Of a DNA stretch of 64,000 nucleotides, positions 1-7,865 are shown one piece after another; position 1 is the stretch's first letter, and every line of letters starts with the position of its first letter. Source of the DNA: Thalassomonas actiniarum (GTDB lineage: Bacteria; Pseudomonadota; Gammaproteobacteria; Enterobacterales; Alteromonadaceae); assembly GCF_000948975.2 (NCBI RefSeq), contig NZ_CP059735.1:4958603-5022602 (forward strand). Direction: 5' to 3'. The notes under the pieces were generated by a model, which did no database searches, had not been told where the DNA came from, and saw only the letters and a program-made list of their open reading frames with translations. The translations under genes were made by a program, and so were the position numbers.

Positions 1-398
1 ATCCATACAGTTTTTTTTATCGTCTCCTATCTCAATGTTTATTAATAATGGTGCAGCCGGCACGGCTTTTATCTCACCAGGCTTTCATGACTTAGCTGTT
101 TTATGCGGGAAGCATTCATGCAAAGAAATAGCGGACATCCGGCAAAGAGCAACCGGTTCAATTTTTTAACGCAGGTGTTTACGGTTTATAACCCAATTAA
201 CCCAATCGACAGGGGAGCATTACCAAGGTAAAAGCTCAGTAATATCAAGTGACAAGCGTGAAGTTGTTTTTTATAGTTGGCGGTACGCCGCCGGGCTGAA
301 CATATATCTAATTTTAAGTAAAAGTACTATTGGCACAGCCTCAGAGCACTTTAAGGATTGCAGCCACCATTTAGCGTCGAAGCGGCCGCAGTCACTTA
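1..398. other. left-edge region without a convincing gene
   Basis: This stretch lies at the window edge and downstream of the leftward XRE gene. A frame open from the edge to a TAA at 167-169 (55 codons) could be the tail of a gene lying outside the window. I do not recognise its translation and do not call it. Nothing else structured was seen here. Confidence 0.4.
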
Positions 399-866
399 TC
401 AGCTGCCCTTGGCCGGTTCCCCTTCAAACCAAATACCGTACTTATCCCCCTGCCATTTTAGCAAGTGAAACAAATAGCCGGTCGTGAGCATCATTAAGCC
501 ACCAACAAGCGCAGCTTCACTGACAAGACCCAAACAGCAAAAAATAAAGCCGCTAACATGCGATACAAGTTCAATTCGAACCGCCGTTTCCCTCCTGGAG
601 CGAAACTGGAGAAAGTTGAAAGCAAACCAGACTTTCAACCAAAGGGGTAAGTTTTTCCAATGCTCTGAATTTTTATTTATCACAAATTTCTCCTGACTCA
701 GGGTTGATACATCAACATTAAGTGCAGAAGCAAGACATTTAAGAGACTCTAAACTGGCATTTTTCCCGCTTTCAATGCGCTGAATGGTTCTAACATTCAA
801 GCCGGACATTTGCGCCAGTTGTTCTTGCGAAAGATGACGGCTGATACGTAATTCTTTAAGAATCAT
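399..866 (-). CDS. XRE-family transcriptional regulator with C-terminal membrane segments
   Basis: A 155-residue protein. Residues about 5-58 form a Cro/C1-type helix-turn-helix (SQEQLAQ...SGLNVRTIQRIESG). Residues about 104-136 form two closely spaced hydrophobic helices, so the regulator is probably anchored in the inner membrane, an arrangement known for XRE proteins carrying a 2TM domain. The start is the ATG preceded by AGAGGAAAA, a good ribosome binding site. The gene stands alone. A 9-bp inverted repeat at 917-952 upstream is a candidate operator. The DNA-binding role is confident from the fold. The signal sensed is unknown. Confidence 0.85.
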   Translation of the reverse strand: MILKELRISRHLSQEQLAQMSGLNVRTIQRIESGKNASLESLKCLASALNVDVSTLSQEKFVINKNSEHWKNLPLWLKVWFAFNFLQFRSRRETAVRIELVSHVSGFIFCCLGLVSEAALVGGLMMLTTGYLFHLLKWQGDKYGIWFEGEPAKGS

Positions 867-916
867 TAAATTTTCCTCTGCACTTAAGAATCACAAGTAT
901 TCATTAATTTCTTTGG

Positions 917-952
917 TGTCGGGTACGAATTTAGCACGACATTTACCCGACA
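917..952. promoter_or_regulatory. inverted repeat upstream of XRE gene, candidate operator
   Basis: TGTCGGGTA at 917-925 is matched by its exact reverse complement TACCCGACA at 944-952, with an 18-base spacer. It lies 50-86 bp upstream of the XRE start codon. No T-tract follows on either strand, which argues against a terminator for the gene ending at 1032. Autoregulation by the XRE protein is inferred from position only. Confidence 0.4.
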
Positions 953-1031
953 GTCAGGGGTTTATAGCTTTATTTGACCATTGAGGACTAATCCAGCCAT
1001 TTTAAACCTAAGTGTAAACAAGAAGACTTAA

Positions 1032-1769
1032 CTATTCGCTCAATAGCTTTCCGCTATGCCGATAATCAGAATAGGTAGTCGTTGACACTTCATCTATTTC
1101 GGTAAAATAGGCAAAGCTGCCCTTCATACGCATTTCAATCTGCTGCGGCAATACCGCCTCATTAAGCTTAATAAAATGAAGAGAAAGCATTAACTCTGAA
1201 ATAGTGGCACTGAACATAGGCGAAAATTCAGCGTTATTGACTATGGTTATTGTTTCAATATATTGGTGCTGTTTGCTATACGACAAGCTGCCTGCCAACT
1301 TTCCTTCAGCGTCGTCTCCCAGCTTTTCCATATGAACCTGAAAACCTAGCCGGGCATGGCTGCTGTTCTCATTCAACAGTTGAAGGCTTTCTTGCTTAAT
1401 TAACGTTTTAAGGTTAATGCTGTAACTTTGACCTTTCGCTTTATTATCAGCATCTTGCTGTTTCTTCCTGGCAAATTTTTTAAGTTGTTTCTTGCTCGGT
1501 ATCTGGTCGTTAATACGTAATAAGGTCCATTGCTTACTTCTATCTTCATTGGGAGTGTAAGCCTCTATGCTACTGGTGATATCGCCCTCTTCATTCTCAA
1601 AGTGCGATATTTGCACCGCCCATTCTTTACGGGGTGCATCGGCTATATCCTTGATAGCTTGAATAACCTTTTGTTCGATTACTGTTGGCGCTGTTATTGG
1701 CTTTTCAGCTGCGTGTACATTAATAACACAACCAATACAGGCTGAGATCCAGCCATATTTTTGAGACAT
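1032..1769 (-). CDS. hypothetical exported protein
   Basis: A 245-residue protein that I do not recognise. Residues 1-21 look like a short signal peptide ending VHA-A, which points to the periplasm. The rest is a mixed alpha/beta, charged protein with a lysine-rich stretch around residues 94-113 and no cysteine in the mature part. The Shine-Dalgarno AAGGGA sits 7 bases before the ATG and is buried in the arm of a 14-bp inverted repeat (1771-1814). A direct-repeat box lies 51 bp upstream (1821-1838). Both suggest tight control, perhaps by an envelope-stress type regulator. Confidence 0.65.
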   Translation of the reverse strand: MSQKYGWISACIGCVINVHAAEKPITAPTVIEQKVIQAIKDIADAPRKEWAVQISHFENEEGDITSSIEAYTPNEDRSKQWTLLRINDQIPSKKQLKKFARKKQQDADNKAKGQSYSINLKTLIKQESLQLLNENSSHARLGFQVHMEKLGDDAEGKLAGSLSYSKQHQYIETITIVNNAEFSPMFSATISELMLSLHFIKLNEAVLPQQIEMRMKGSFAYFTEIDEVSTTTYSDYRHSGKLLSE

Positions 1770-1770
1770 A

Positions 1771-1814
1771 GCACTTCCCTTAACTTCACTTTAAAAGAGG
1801 GTTAAGGGTAGTGC
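1771..1814 (-). promoter_or_regulatory. stem-loop that would bury the ribosome binding site of the 1032-1769 gene
   Basis: GCACTTCCCTTAAC at 1771-1784 pairs with GTTAAGGGTAGTGC at 1801-1814, with one mismatch in 14 and a 16-base loop. In the transcript, the arm next to the ATG contains the AAGGGA Shine-Dalgarno. Folding would therefore block translation. It could instead be a protein-binding operator. Confidence 0.45.
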
Positions 1815-1820
1815 CAATGA

Positions 1821-1838
1821 TGTGAAATCGATGTGAAA
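1821..1838 (-). promoter_or_regulatory. direct-repeat regulatory box (TTTCACAT-NN-ATTTCACA), copy 1
   Basis: On the coding strand of the 1032-1769 gene this reads TTTCACATCGATTTCACA, two half-sites 11 bp apart, ending 51 bp before the ATG. The same box in the same orientation lies 47 bp before the 2876-3949 gene. An 11-bp period of GTGAAA half-sites is the architecture bound by OmpR/CpxR-type response regulators. The identity of the regulator is an inference. Confidence 0.5.
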
Positions 1839-1923
1839 TAAAGCAATTATTTCACCAGCGTTAGTATAAAACCTAAACGGTAAGCAGCTTGATGACAATC
1901 CTGCCCAGCTCTCATATCGCCGG

Positions 1924-2655
1924 TTAAGGGCAAGCTTCAAACGCTATGTTTTTCACCTGATTACTCGTAAGCGGGTCGGCATAAATTCTGACATCGTCAA
2001 TATACGCCGTGGCAAAAGAGTGACTTGACGGCTGGCCGTTACCGCTATGAGAAGCGCCGATAAGCAGGGGGATGGATGTGTCGGCATAAACATCATCCGG
2101 AGAGGTTTTAACATCATACGGATAACCATTCACATAAGTGGTGATATTGCTATTATCGTCGACTAAACAAAAGTGATTCCAGTTGCCGTAATCGTTAAAG
2201 TCTAACATATCCGGAAAATCGCTCAGTTCGGTTAAATTTTTCCCCTTAGACCACATTCTTAAATTATCAGCATTGTCCACCAAAATAGTAAAGCCTGTTT
2301 GATAACTTGAATCCGACTTATATTTTGACACTAAAACATGATGTTTATTGATTCTGTAGGGCTCCAATACATTTGCCCGCAAACACACGGTTGCTGCTTT
2401 TCGCGGCGTTAAGAAGGTGCCGTCCGTTACTTTGATATAACTGCTATTGCCGTCAAAATACATGGCACCGTTTGGGTTATCGCACCTGTCCTGCACAGCA
2501 GTAACATTACCGAAAATTTGCCCGTCGGCTACATTACCGCTTGAGTCTTGGGCATTGCCATTCAGTTCGAAATGCGCCAGCAATTCAACTTCGGCAAAAG
2601 CGCAAGGCGAAGCCAGCGCCAAGACAACAACAGGGGATAATAACTTTTTATACAT
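1924..2655 (-). CDS. secreted LamG / concanavalin-A-like lectin domain protein
   Basis: A 243-residue protein with a clear signal peptide (residues 1-21, cut after CAFA). One LamG/laminin-G-like jelly-roll domain fills the rest: LAHFELNGNAQDSSGN near the start, the WNHFCLVDD strand, and AYIDDVRIYADPLT near the end are typical of this family. Such domains bind carbohydrate or protein outside the cell. No catalytic domain is attached, so it is probably a binding protein. It is transcribed alone, divergent from the DJ-1-like gene at 2876, and the two share a 220-bp promoter region. Confidence 0.75.
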   Translation of the reverse strand: MYKKLLSPVVVLALASPCAFAEVELLAHFELNGNAQDSSGNVADGQIFGNVTAVQDRCDNPNGAMYFDGNSSYIKVTDGTFLTPRKAATVCLRANVLEPYRINKHHVLVSKYKSDSSYQTGFTILVDNADNLRMWSKGKNLTELSDFPDMLDFNDYGNWNHFCLVDDNSNITTYVNGYPYDVKTSPDDVYADTSIPLLIGASHSGNGQPSSHSFATAYIDDVRIYADPLTSNQVKNIAFEACP

Positions 2656-2810
2656 AATAATTTCCTTTTATTTATGAAAGCCTTACCTTTATAGCAAAAG
2701 CAAAACAGCCTTACTAGCCGAACTCAACAATTAAAACCAGGCTAATAAAGCAATCCCCCCGCCTTTGACGGCTATCAATTTTTACTTTTTATTTTTCCGC
2801 AGGCGCAGCG

Positions 2811-2828
2811 TTTCACATTCATTTCACA
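2811..2828 (+). promoter_or_regulatory. direct-repeat regulatory box (TTTCACAT-NN-ATTTCACA), copy 2
   Basis: This reads TTTCACATTCATTTCACA, ends 47 bp before the ATG of the 2876-3949 gene, and matches copy 1 at 1821-1838 in every position except the two spacer bases. Matching orientation and distance to the start codon suggest that one regulator controls both genes. It also lies about 155 bp upstream of the divergent LamG gene. Confidence 0.5.
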
Positions 2829-2875
2829 GGCGGCTTTTTATTCTGGCTTCAACGAAATGAAAAGGAATCATACTC

Positions 2876-3949
2876 ATGCTTAAGAAAATAACAGTTACCT
2901 TAGTAACCTTAGTCATCCTTGGAGCCGGCTTAACATTTGGTGCCAAGTCTTGGGTAAAAAGTTTATTACCCGAAAAAGCCCATTTTGTAGCATTAAAAAC
3001 CACACAAGTAAGCGACTTACCCTATGTTACCGAAAACATTCCAGCAAACAGAGGCAAAATCTTAGCCGTGGTAACCAGTACCGACAAAATGGGACAAGAC
3101 AAAGAGACAGGTTATGAACATACCGAACTGGCCCGTGCCTACTGGGTGTTTATTGCCAATGGCTTTGACGTCGATATTGCCAGTCCAAAAGGCGGTAAAC
3201 CGCCGGTAGTCATCGACGGCGAAGACATGGGCGCATATGATTATGCTTTTTTAAATGACGGCGCTATCCAACAGAAAGTGGCAAATTCTATCGCCCTGGC
3301 AGACGTGAACCCGAACGATTATGAGGCGGTATATTTTGTCGGCGGCAAAGGCACTATGTTTGATTTTCCGGACAACCCCCATGTGCAGGAGATTGCCAAA
3401 ACCCTGTATCAAAACAACAAAGTAGTCAGCGCCGTGTGTCACGGACCTGCCGCACTGGTTAACGTTGAATTAGACAATGGCGAAATGCTGCTGGCAAACA
3501 AGCAAGTCAGCGGCTTTACCAACGATGAAGAATTGTTATTAATTCCCGATGCGAAAGAGATTTTTCCCTTCCTGCTTGAAGATAAATTGATTGAACAAGG
3601 CGCTGAGTTTCAGGCAGGCACCACCTATTTAGAAAAAGTCACCCAGGACGGCAAACTGATCACAGGCCAAAACCCCTGGTCTGTATGGGGGCTTGCTGAA
3701 AAAGTCGTCGCCGAACTGGGCTATCAGCCTAAAACCAGAGCACGTACCCCTGAAGAGCATGCTATTGAACTGTTAATGACCTATGATGCAAACGGCTTTG
3801 ATGCGGCACTGAATGAGCTGAAACATAAGCCATACGCTTATCAACGTCTGCTCATTGTGATGCACAGTATTCTGGCATTTATGCAGTTCGACATAGGTAA
3901 AGGCATTGACCTGTTAAGCCTGGCCAATCAACTGAAATTGTTGAATTAA
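2876..3949 (+). CDS. DJ-1/PfpI (type 1 glutamine amidotransferase-like) protein, membrane-anchored
   Basis: A 357-residue protein. Residues 1-25 are a signal peptide or membrane anchor. Residues about 60-275 are a DJ-1/PfpI domain of the Hsp31 type, with the nucleophile elbow AVCHGPA (Cys188) and a conserved acidic site in HTELARAY (about Glu84). Family members are glyoxalases, deglycases, chaperones or amidases, and the sequence does not decide among them. The extra C-terminal 80 residues are helical and unassigned. An export signal is unusual for the family, which is mostly cytosolic. The gene stands alone with a hairpin after it (3981-4018). Confidence 0.8.
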   Translation: MLKKITVTLVTLVILGAGLTFGAKSWVKSLLPEKAHFVALKTTQVSDLPYVTENIPANRGKILAVVTSTDKMGQDKETGYEHTELARAYWVFIANGFDVDIASPKGGKPPVVIDGEDMGAYDYAFLNDGAIQQKVANSIALADVNPNDYEAVYFVGGKGTMFDFPDNPHVQEIAKTLYQNNKVVSAVCHGPAALVNVELDNGEMLLANKQVSGFTNDEELLLIPDAKEIFPFLLEDKLIEQGAEFQAGTTYLEKVTQDGKLITGQNPWSVWGLAEKVVAELGYQPKTRARTPEEHAIELLMTYDANGFDAALNELKHKPYAYQRLLIVMHSILAFMQFDIGKGIDLLSLANQLKLLN

Positions 3950-3980
3950 AGTTTATACAAACTCTCAGGTCACTCTGCTG

Positions 3981-4018
3981 CCAAAGCACAGGAACAGCTT
4001 GCTTGTCTTGTGCTTTGG
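3981..4018 (+). terminator. probable intrinsic terminator after the DJ-1-like gene
   Basis: CCAAAGCACA at 3981-3990 pairs with TGTGCTTTGG at 4009-4018. It is followed by the weak T-rich stretch CTTATTTGC and lies 32 bp after the stop codon. Confidence 0.5.
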
Positions 4019-4117
4019 CTTATTTGCAAAGACCTGTTTAGGCACTCCCCGTTTATTTCATGATTGCCGGGTTAAGCGGAAGAGGCTGCACCCCTTCTGA
4101 TCAGCTCGGTAAGTTAT

Positions 4118-4738
4118 TTAATTCAACGGAGCCTTTTGATACTCATCCTGCCCGATGGGATAAGTCATCATCCATATCAGCAAAAAAGTCATGCCCAGCA
4201 GGACAAACTTAATATTTTCATATTGATGATATAGCCAGTTCCAGCCGCTAAAAAACCGCGCGCTTTCCCCGCTGAAACCTAACTCGTCCAGGTGACGAAT
4301 AAAATTTTCCCCCAGCGCCAGCAAATCTACCGCCATAAACACCACAAATAAACTGCTGAGGGCAAACTCGGCATTATAAATAAAGATATGATCATAAGGC
4401 TGCTCCCGCGCCGCCAAAAGGCAGCGGGTAACAGGAGCCCTGAATACCACCAAAAAGAACAACAGCACGTCTACCAGCAAATGCACCGAAAAGATAATGG
4501 CATTCACCCACATGGCGCTCAGGGTGTCGCTGGTGGTATCAATAAAGTATTCAAATACCAGCATTTCTCCCAGATAAACCGCCAACAGTGCCGCGCATAA
4601 ATGTACCACGTTAATATTATGCCGGTTCATCAGCATTATCAGCAGCAAGGAAACATCCATCATGATATAGACATGCTGGTGATTTTTACTGAAGATGGCA
4701 TAACAAACACCGATGATAATAACTGCAAATTTAAACAT
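4118..4738 (-). CDS. hypothetical multi-pass membrane protein
   Basis: A 206-residue protein that I do not recognise. It has about six hydrophobic helices: residues 1-14, 25-40, 43-60, 80-100, 125-145 and 178-196. It starts with the ATG at 4738, preceded by AAAGGAACAGG-like sequence. It lies 88 bp downstream of the 53-residue leader-like peptide gene and runs in the same direction, so the XRE gene, the peptide and this membrane protein may form one unit. An export or immunity role for the peptide is possible, but nothing in the sequence proves it. Confidence 0.55.
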   Translation of the reverse strand: MFKFAVIIIGVCYAIFSKNHQHVYIMMDVSLLLIMLMNRHNINVVHLCAALLAVYLGEMLVFEYFIDTTSDTLSAMWVNAIIFSVHLLVDVLLFFLVVFRAPVTRCLLAAREQPYDHIFIYNAEFALSSLFVVFMAVDLLALGENFIRHLDELGFSGESARFFSGWNWLYHQYENIKFVLLGMTFLLIWMMTYPIGQDEYQKAPLN

Positions 4739-4826
4739 TTATTCCTGTTCCTTTAATTTCCCTGTGTTCCCTGACAGCCCTTGCCCCGCTTAACCGCTAA
4801 GGCATTCGGGCTGTTAAAGTGATTAC

Positions 4827-4988
4827 TTAAGGGGTAAGTTCCTGATTGCTCTGGCTTAAAGTCTTTCCCGGTACAGCCCCGGCCGGTTGCAGCGGCGTGC
4901 TCTGTATTTTGGGATCATCCCCTTTTTGTCCCGAGCTTGCGCCGGTTACCCGGACAAGTTCAGCTGCAGTCAATGTTTTCATTAGCAT
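4827..4988 (-). CDS. small leader-like peptide, possible bacteriocin/RiPP-type precursor
   Basis: A 53-residue frame with an excellent ribosome binding site (AGGAG, 7 bases before the ATG). It overlaps the end of the upstream XRE gene by 29 bp, so translation is probably coupled. Its N-terminus, MKTLTAAELVRVTGA after a short MLM start, resembles the MK-LT-EL--V-GG leaders of small exported peptides, with GA in place of GG. The tail is rich in Pro, Gln, Ser and Gly and lacks cysteine. It is too short for ordinary gene callers. Function is inferred from the leader resemblance alone. Confidence 0.5.
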   Translation of the reverse strand: MLMKTLTAAELVRVTGASSGQKGDDPKIQSTPLQPAGAVPGKTLSQSNQELTP

Positions 4989-5334
4989 GGTTTAGCTCCT
5001 TAGTTATTGTGTCGTCAGTTAATGGTTTTGCCTGTTGCAGGTGGTTCTTCTTTTTGGAAGCCCGGTAAAGATTCGGCTTATTGCTATCGCCGTCCTGGCA
5101 GCTGTCGAACAACTCTTTTAGCGCCTCAAGCTGTTGTAGCAACGGCTGTACATTCAAGCGTGCATAAGTCAGAAATTCCAAGGCCTGGTTGATTTTTGGC
5201 TGACTTATTTCATTCTCCCAATTTTCCAGCGTTATCCGGCTGACCCCAAGCTTACGGGCCATCTCTTTGGTCGAGAAGTTAACTGATAAACGTGCCCGCC
5301 TTAAATCGTCTCCGGTGATAAATCTTACAAACAT
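4960..5334 (-). CDS. XRE-family helix-turn-helix regulator
   Basis: A 124-residue protein. Residues about 8-62 form a helix-turn-helix (STKEMARKLGVSRITLENWENEISQPKI). The rest is a charged, probably helical tail. TLENWE is typical of HigA/NadS-like regulators, but no toxin gene is adjacent. The stop lies 29 bp inside the small peptide gene 4827-4988, which suggests that it controls that peptide. The promoter region is shared with the divergent ribbon-helix-helix gene at 5668 and contains the repeated 10-mer array at 5543-5599. Confidence 0.75.
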   Translation of the reverse strand: MFVRFITGDDLRRARLSVNFSTKEMARKLGVSRITLENWENEISQPKINQALEFLTYARLNVQPLLQQLEALKELFDSCQDGDSNKPNLYRASKKKNHLQQAKPLTDDTITKELNHANENIDCS

Positions 5335-5542
5335 CTCAATCCCTAATCTTTTTATTTCATTCCGTCTTTATTAGCTGCAGCCAATGCTGAGCACTAACAC
5401 AACCAACTGTTTTAATTGCCGTAAACAAAAGAAAAGCCAACAAGCTTTCACACACGGTAATCGTTGAATAAGCCCCTTTATTACGGAAACAGACAACACT
5501 AACCGTGCCTTAATCTGCCTTATTTTTTAATGGGGCACTCAA

Positions 5543-5599
5543 CAATGATTTCAATGATTTCAAAGAAATCATTGAGAGTCAAGCAAAATGAAATCATTG
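5543..5599. promoter_or_regulatory. four-copy operator array (CAATGATTTC / GAAATCATTG)
   Basis: CAATGATTTC occurs at 5543-5552 and 5552-5561. Its exact reverse complement GAAATCATTG occurs at 5565-5574 and 5590-5599. The array sits 68 bp before the ribbon-helix-helix gene and about 210 bp before the divergent XRE gene. Symmetric multi-copy operators are typical of autoregulating ribbon-helix-helix proteins. Confidence 0.6.
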
Positions 5600-5667
5600 T
5601 ATACATTAGCTAATGGGCAAATTGCTGTTCCAGCCCAAATACCATTTATCTAAAACAGTGAATAAAT

Positions 5668-5841
5668 ATGAAAAAAGACGCAGTAGTAACTGTCAGGGTT
5701 GAGTCTGAAATACACAGCATTCTTAATGACTTAGCAAAGAAAGATGATCGAACCGTTGCTTGGATTGCCCGCACGCTGATTGCTGAAGCGCTTGAAGCCC
5801 GTAATCTGCTACCTTCTCAAGATAAAGAGCCAAGCAGTTAA
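5668..5841 (+). CDS. ribbon-helix-helix (CopG/Arc-type) DNA-binding protein
   Basis: A 57-residue protein, below the usual calling length. Residues 5-12 (AVVTVRVE) form the DNA-reading beta strand. Residues 13-46 give two helices (IHSILNDLAKKDDRT, then VAWIARTLIAEALEAR). This is the classic CopG/ParD/MetJ-like fold, which works as a dimer. Such proteins are antitoxins, plasmid copy-number regulators or repressors. No toxin frame follows within 500 bp. The four-copy inverted 10-mer array just upstream is the obvious candidate for its own operator. Confidence 0.7.
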   Translation: MKKDAVVTVRVESEIHSILNDLAKKDDRTVAWIARTLIAEALEARNLLPSQDKEPSS

Positions 5842-6376
5842 GGCAGGAAAACGCTTTACCATAGCTAACCCCTTCCCGTCACCACGCCCGGCACATGTAC
5901 AGACAAAGCAAAAACACAAACCCGGTAAAAAAAGCCATTGGTGAATAGCCTCTGCCGGGAATGAATTTAATTTTTTTGCGTATGCAAAGAAATATTACAA
6001 CCGTCCCAGTATACTGACCCACAACAGATAAAATATTAATCGCCCCAAGATTCCCGGCGCGGTAATTAGCTTTATTATTTAAGCCTGAGCCGTATTACCT
6101 ACCCTGCCAGGTTAGATATGAAGGCAGAAAAAAGTGAGTCCAACCCTTTGCCTGCTTCATAACAAACTTCTTTGTAAAGGTGCCAATTACTGTGGATTTA
6201 TCTAGTATTTTGTACTATTACTTAGTGTGTAATCACTACCGGCTTTCAACCAACATAAAAGAGGATTTAAAGAAATATGATGAACAGATAAAAAGTTCAT
6301 GAACAACTAGGCGCTCCCCCTGAGTGCGGACACACCCAGGAGAAGCTAACCACAACCGATAAAACAGGTATCAATT
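5842..6376. other. intergenic region, 535 bp
   Basis: No gene is visible beyond frames of about 15 codons. A 10-bp palindrome GTTCATGAAC lies at 6295-6304, and an AT-rich promoter-like stretch (TATCTAGTATTTTGTACTAT) lies around 6199-6218. These probably belong to the leader of the small coupled pair that follows. Otherwise I see nothing here. Confidence 0.4.
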
Positions 6377-6532
6377 ATGGCTAAGAGTAATGATAAGCCA
6401 GAGTTTCGCACGGCTAAAGTTTTATTAACAAATCTTTTAACAACAGAGTTTCAACACTCACCTTGCCAACCCCCGTTTATTAGACCTGATTATTTTTGTC
6501 CGGTAAGCCTGATACAGGAGCTGGTCTTATGA
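6377..6532 (+). CDS. small hypothetical protein, coupled to the next gene
   Basis: A 51-residue frame starting with ATG after a weak AGG site. Its TGA overlaps the ATG of the following gene (ATGA), a standard sign of translational coupling. The product is MAKSNDKPEFRTAK at the N-terminus and is rich in Pro, Phe and Leu further on. I do not recognise a family. The coupling, rather than the sequence, supports it as real. Confidence 0.45.
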   Translation: MAKSNDKPEFRTAKVLLTNLLTTEFQHSPCQPPFIRPDYFCPVSLIQELVL

Positions 6533-6867
6533 ATACCTCTAAAAATAACCCCGCCCCCAGCTCTTTTAGCGAAGAGCAAAGTTCAAAAAAAGACGCAGCA
6601 AAGGTTCAAACAGAATGTGACATAAAAAATGTTGAGCAAAAGGCTATTTCCGCTGAAGTATTAGCCCTGGCCAATGACTTTCACACCTTCAGTTCAGACT
6701 GCGCCTTTCTCTGTGAAGCCTTCGCCGCTATTGCCAGCGAACAACCCAGAATAGACGGCTATACCGTTTACGGTTTTAACCGTTATAGCCTTTGGATAAA
6801 AGAGCAGGTGGTAGACTTCGATGAAAGGATACAAAAACTGCAGGAGCATATAAGAGAGCAACACTGA
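6529..6867 (+). CDS. small hypothetical protein
   Basis: A 112-residue protein. The ATG at 6529 is chosen because AGGAG lies 8 bases upstream and it overlaps the previous stop; an upstream start would add 11 residues. Residues 1-45 are a polar, low-complexity region. Residues 48-112 form a helical domain with SDCAFLCEAFAAIA and a C-terminal amphipathic helix (WIKEQVVDFDERIQKLQ). The layout resembles small uncharacterised proteins of Pseudomonas and Alteromonadales (DUF3077/DUF6124-like), but that link is tentative. Confidence 0.5.
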   Translation: MNTSKNNPAPSSFSEEQSSKKDAAKVQTECDIKNVEQKAISAEVLALANDFHTFSSDCAFLCEAFAAIASEQPRIDGYTVYGFNRYSLWIKEQVVDFDERIQKLQEHIREQH

Positions 6868-6936
6868 CGTACTCTAAAGTAATTCCCTCAAATAACTAGT
6901 CTTAACTAAGCCTTAGTATGCATGGTAAAACGATAA

Positions 6937-6957
6937 AAGCCCAACTTAGTTGGGCTT
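6937..6957 (+). terminator. intrinsic terminator after the coupled pair
   Basis: AAGCCCAA at 6937-6944 pairs with TTGGGCTT at 6950-6957 with a 5-base loop. Only a short T-stretch follows. It is 70 bp after the stop of the preceding gene. Confidence 0.55.
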
Positions 6958-7084
6958 CAAAACCACAAATCATTCAATTTTATTGAACAAACCAAACAAA
7001 AATTTCATATTACATACCACAATAGTTTGTCATATGGTTGATCTTTTGTTTTCTGCTTTTCATTCAACTCAGAAGGAATATTAA

Positions 7085-7840
7085 GTGTCACAAAACAATA
7101 GCAATAGCACTGTCACTATCAACTTAGGCTTTATTCAATTCACCATCCCTGGTCGGAAATTCTTAATGATTTCCGGCCCAATCTTTTTACTCTTGATGAG
7201 TTATTTAATTTGGCAAGCCAAAATAGACCAATCCTTTAATGAATATTTTTACCCCGAAAGGTCAGAGCAATATAATAAATTCCACGAGCTTCACCCAATA
7301 ATAGAAGAGTTAGCTAATAGATGGAATAAGGTATCTAATTTAAATGGTTATAAAACGAGCAATGTTAGATATATACGTGATCACATTCATGATGCTTTAC
7401 CTCCCTATAAAAACTTAGCACTAGATAAAGTCAATTTGGTTACTCAAATTGCATGGAACTGGCATCTAGCAAGAATCTTTATAATACTCGCAGACATGGA
7501 GTCAAATTACTCCCACATAGAAAAAGCATTTTTACACCTAAAAAAAGCGGAAGAACTAAGCACTAAAAGCCAGCAGCTAGCTCAAAAAGAGCTTAAACAA
7601 TTAAAAGATATATCCATCCATAAAATGATCTTACGAGAGAGGATAAATGCTTATGCTATTGGCTATTTTATTAAAAAAGAACAGCAAGATTTTTTGCTTG
7701 CTAAAAAGCACCTTAAAAGCCTGGGCGGATGTGATGTACTAACCAATGAAAGGTTTTTCCACAAAAAGATAGCTAATGTAATTAACTGTCCTTATTTAGA
7801 ACTAACACAGCCTGAAAATAATGAAGTGAGAACCGAATAA
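7085..7840 (+). CDS. hypothetical protein with N-terminal membrane anchor
   Basis: A 251-residue protein with a GTG start preceded by AGAAGGA. Residues about 25-45 are one transmembrane helix (FLMISGPIFLLLMSYLIW). The rest is lysine-rich and helical, reminiscent of tetratricopeptide-like hairpins around residues 120-180, and is probably periplasmic. The AT-rich codon use differs from the core genes and suits an accessory origin. No family recognised. Confidence 0.6.
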   Translation: MSQNNSNSTVTINLGFIQFTIPGRKFLMISGPIFLLLMSYLIWQAKIDQSFNEYFYPERSEQYNKFHELHPIIEELANRWNKVSNLNGYKTSNVRYIRDHIHDALPPYKNLALDKVNLVTQIAWNWHLARIFIILADMESNYSHIEKAFLHLKKAEELSTKSQQLAQKELKQLKDISIHKMILRERINAYAIGYFIKKEQQDFLLAKKHLKSLGGCDVLTNERFFHKKIANVINCPYLELTQPENNEVRTE

Positions 7841-7865
7841 GCTATCACTTCAACTTATATTCAAA

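Noticed and set aside
2-169. Frame open from the left edge, 55 codons, ending at TAA 167-169
   Set aside because: Could be the tail of a gene outside the window, but the translation has no recognised family and no start is visible.
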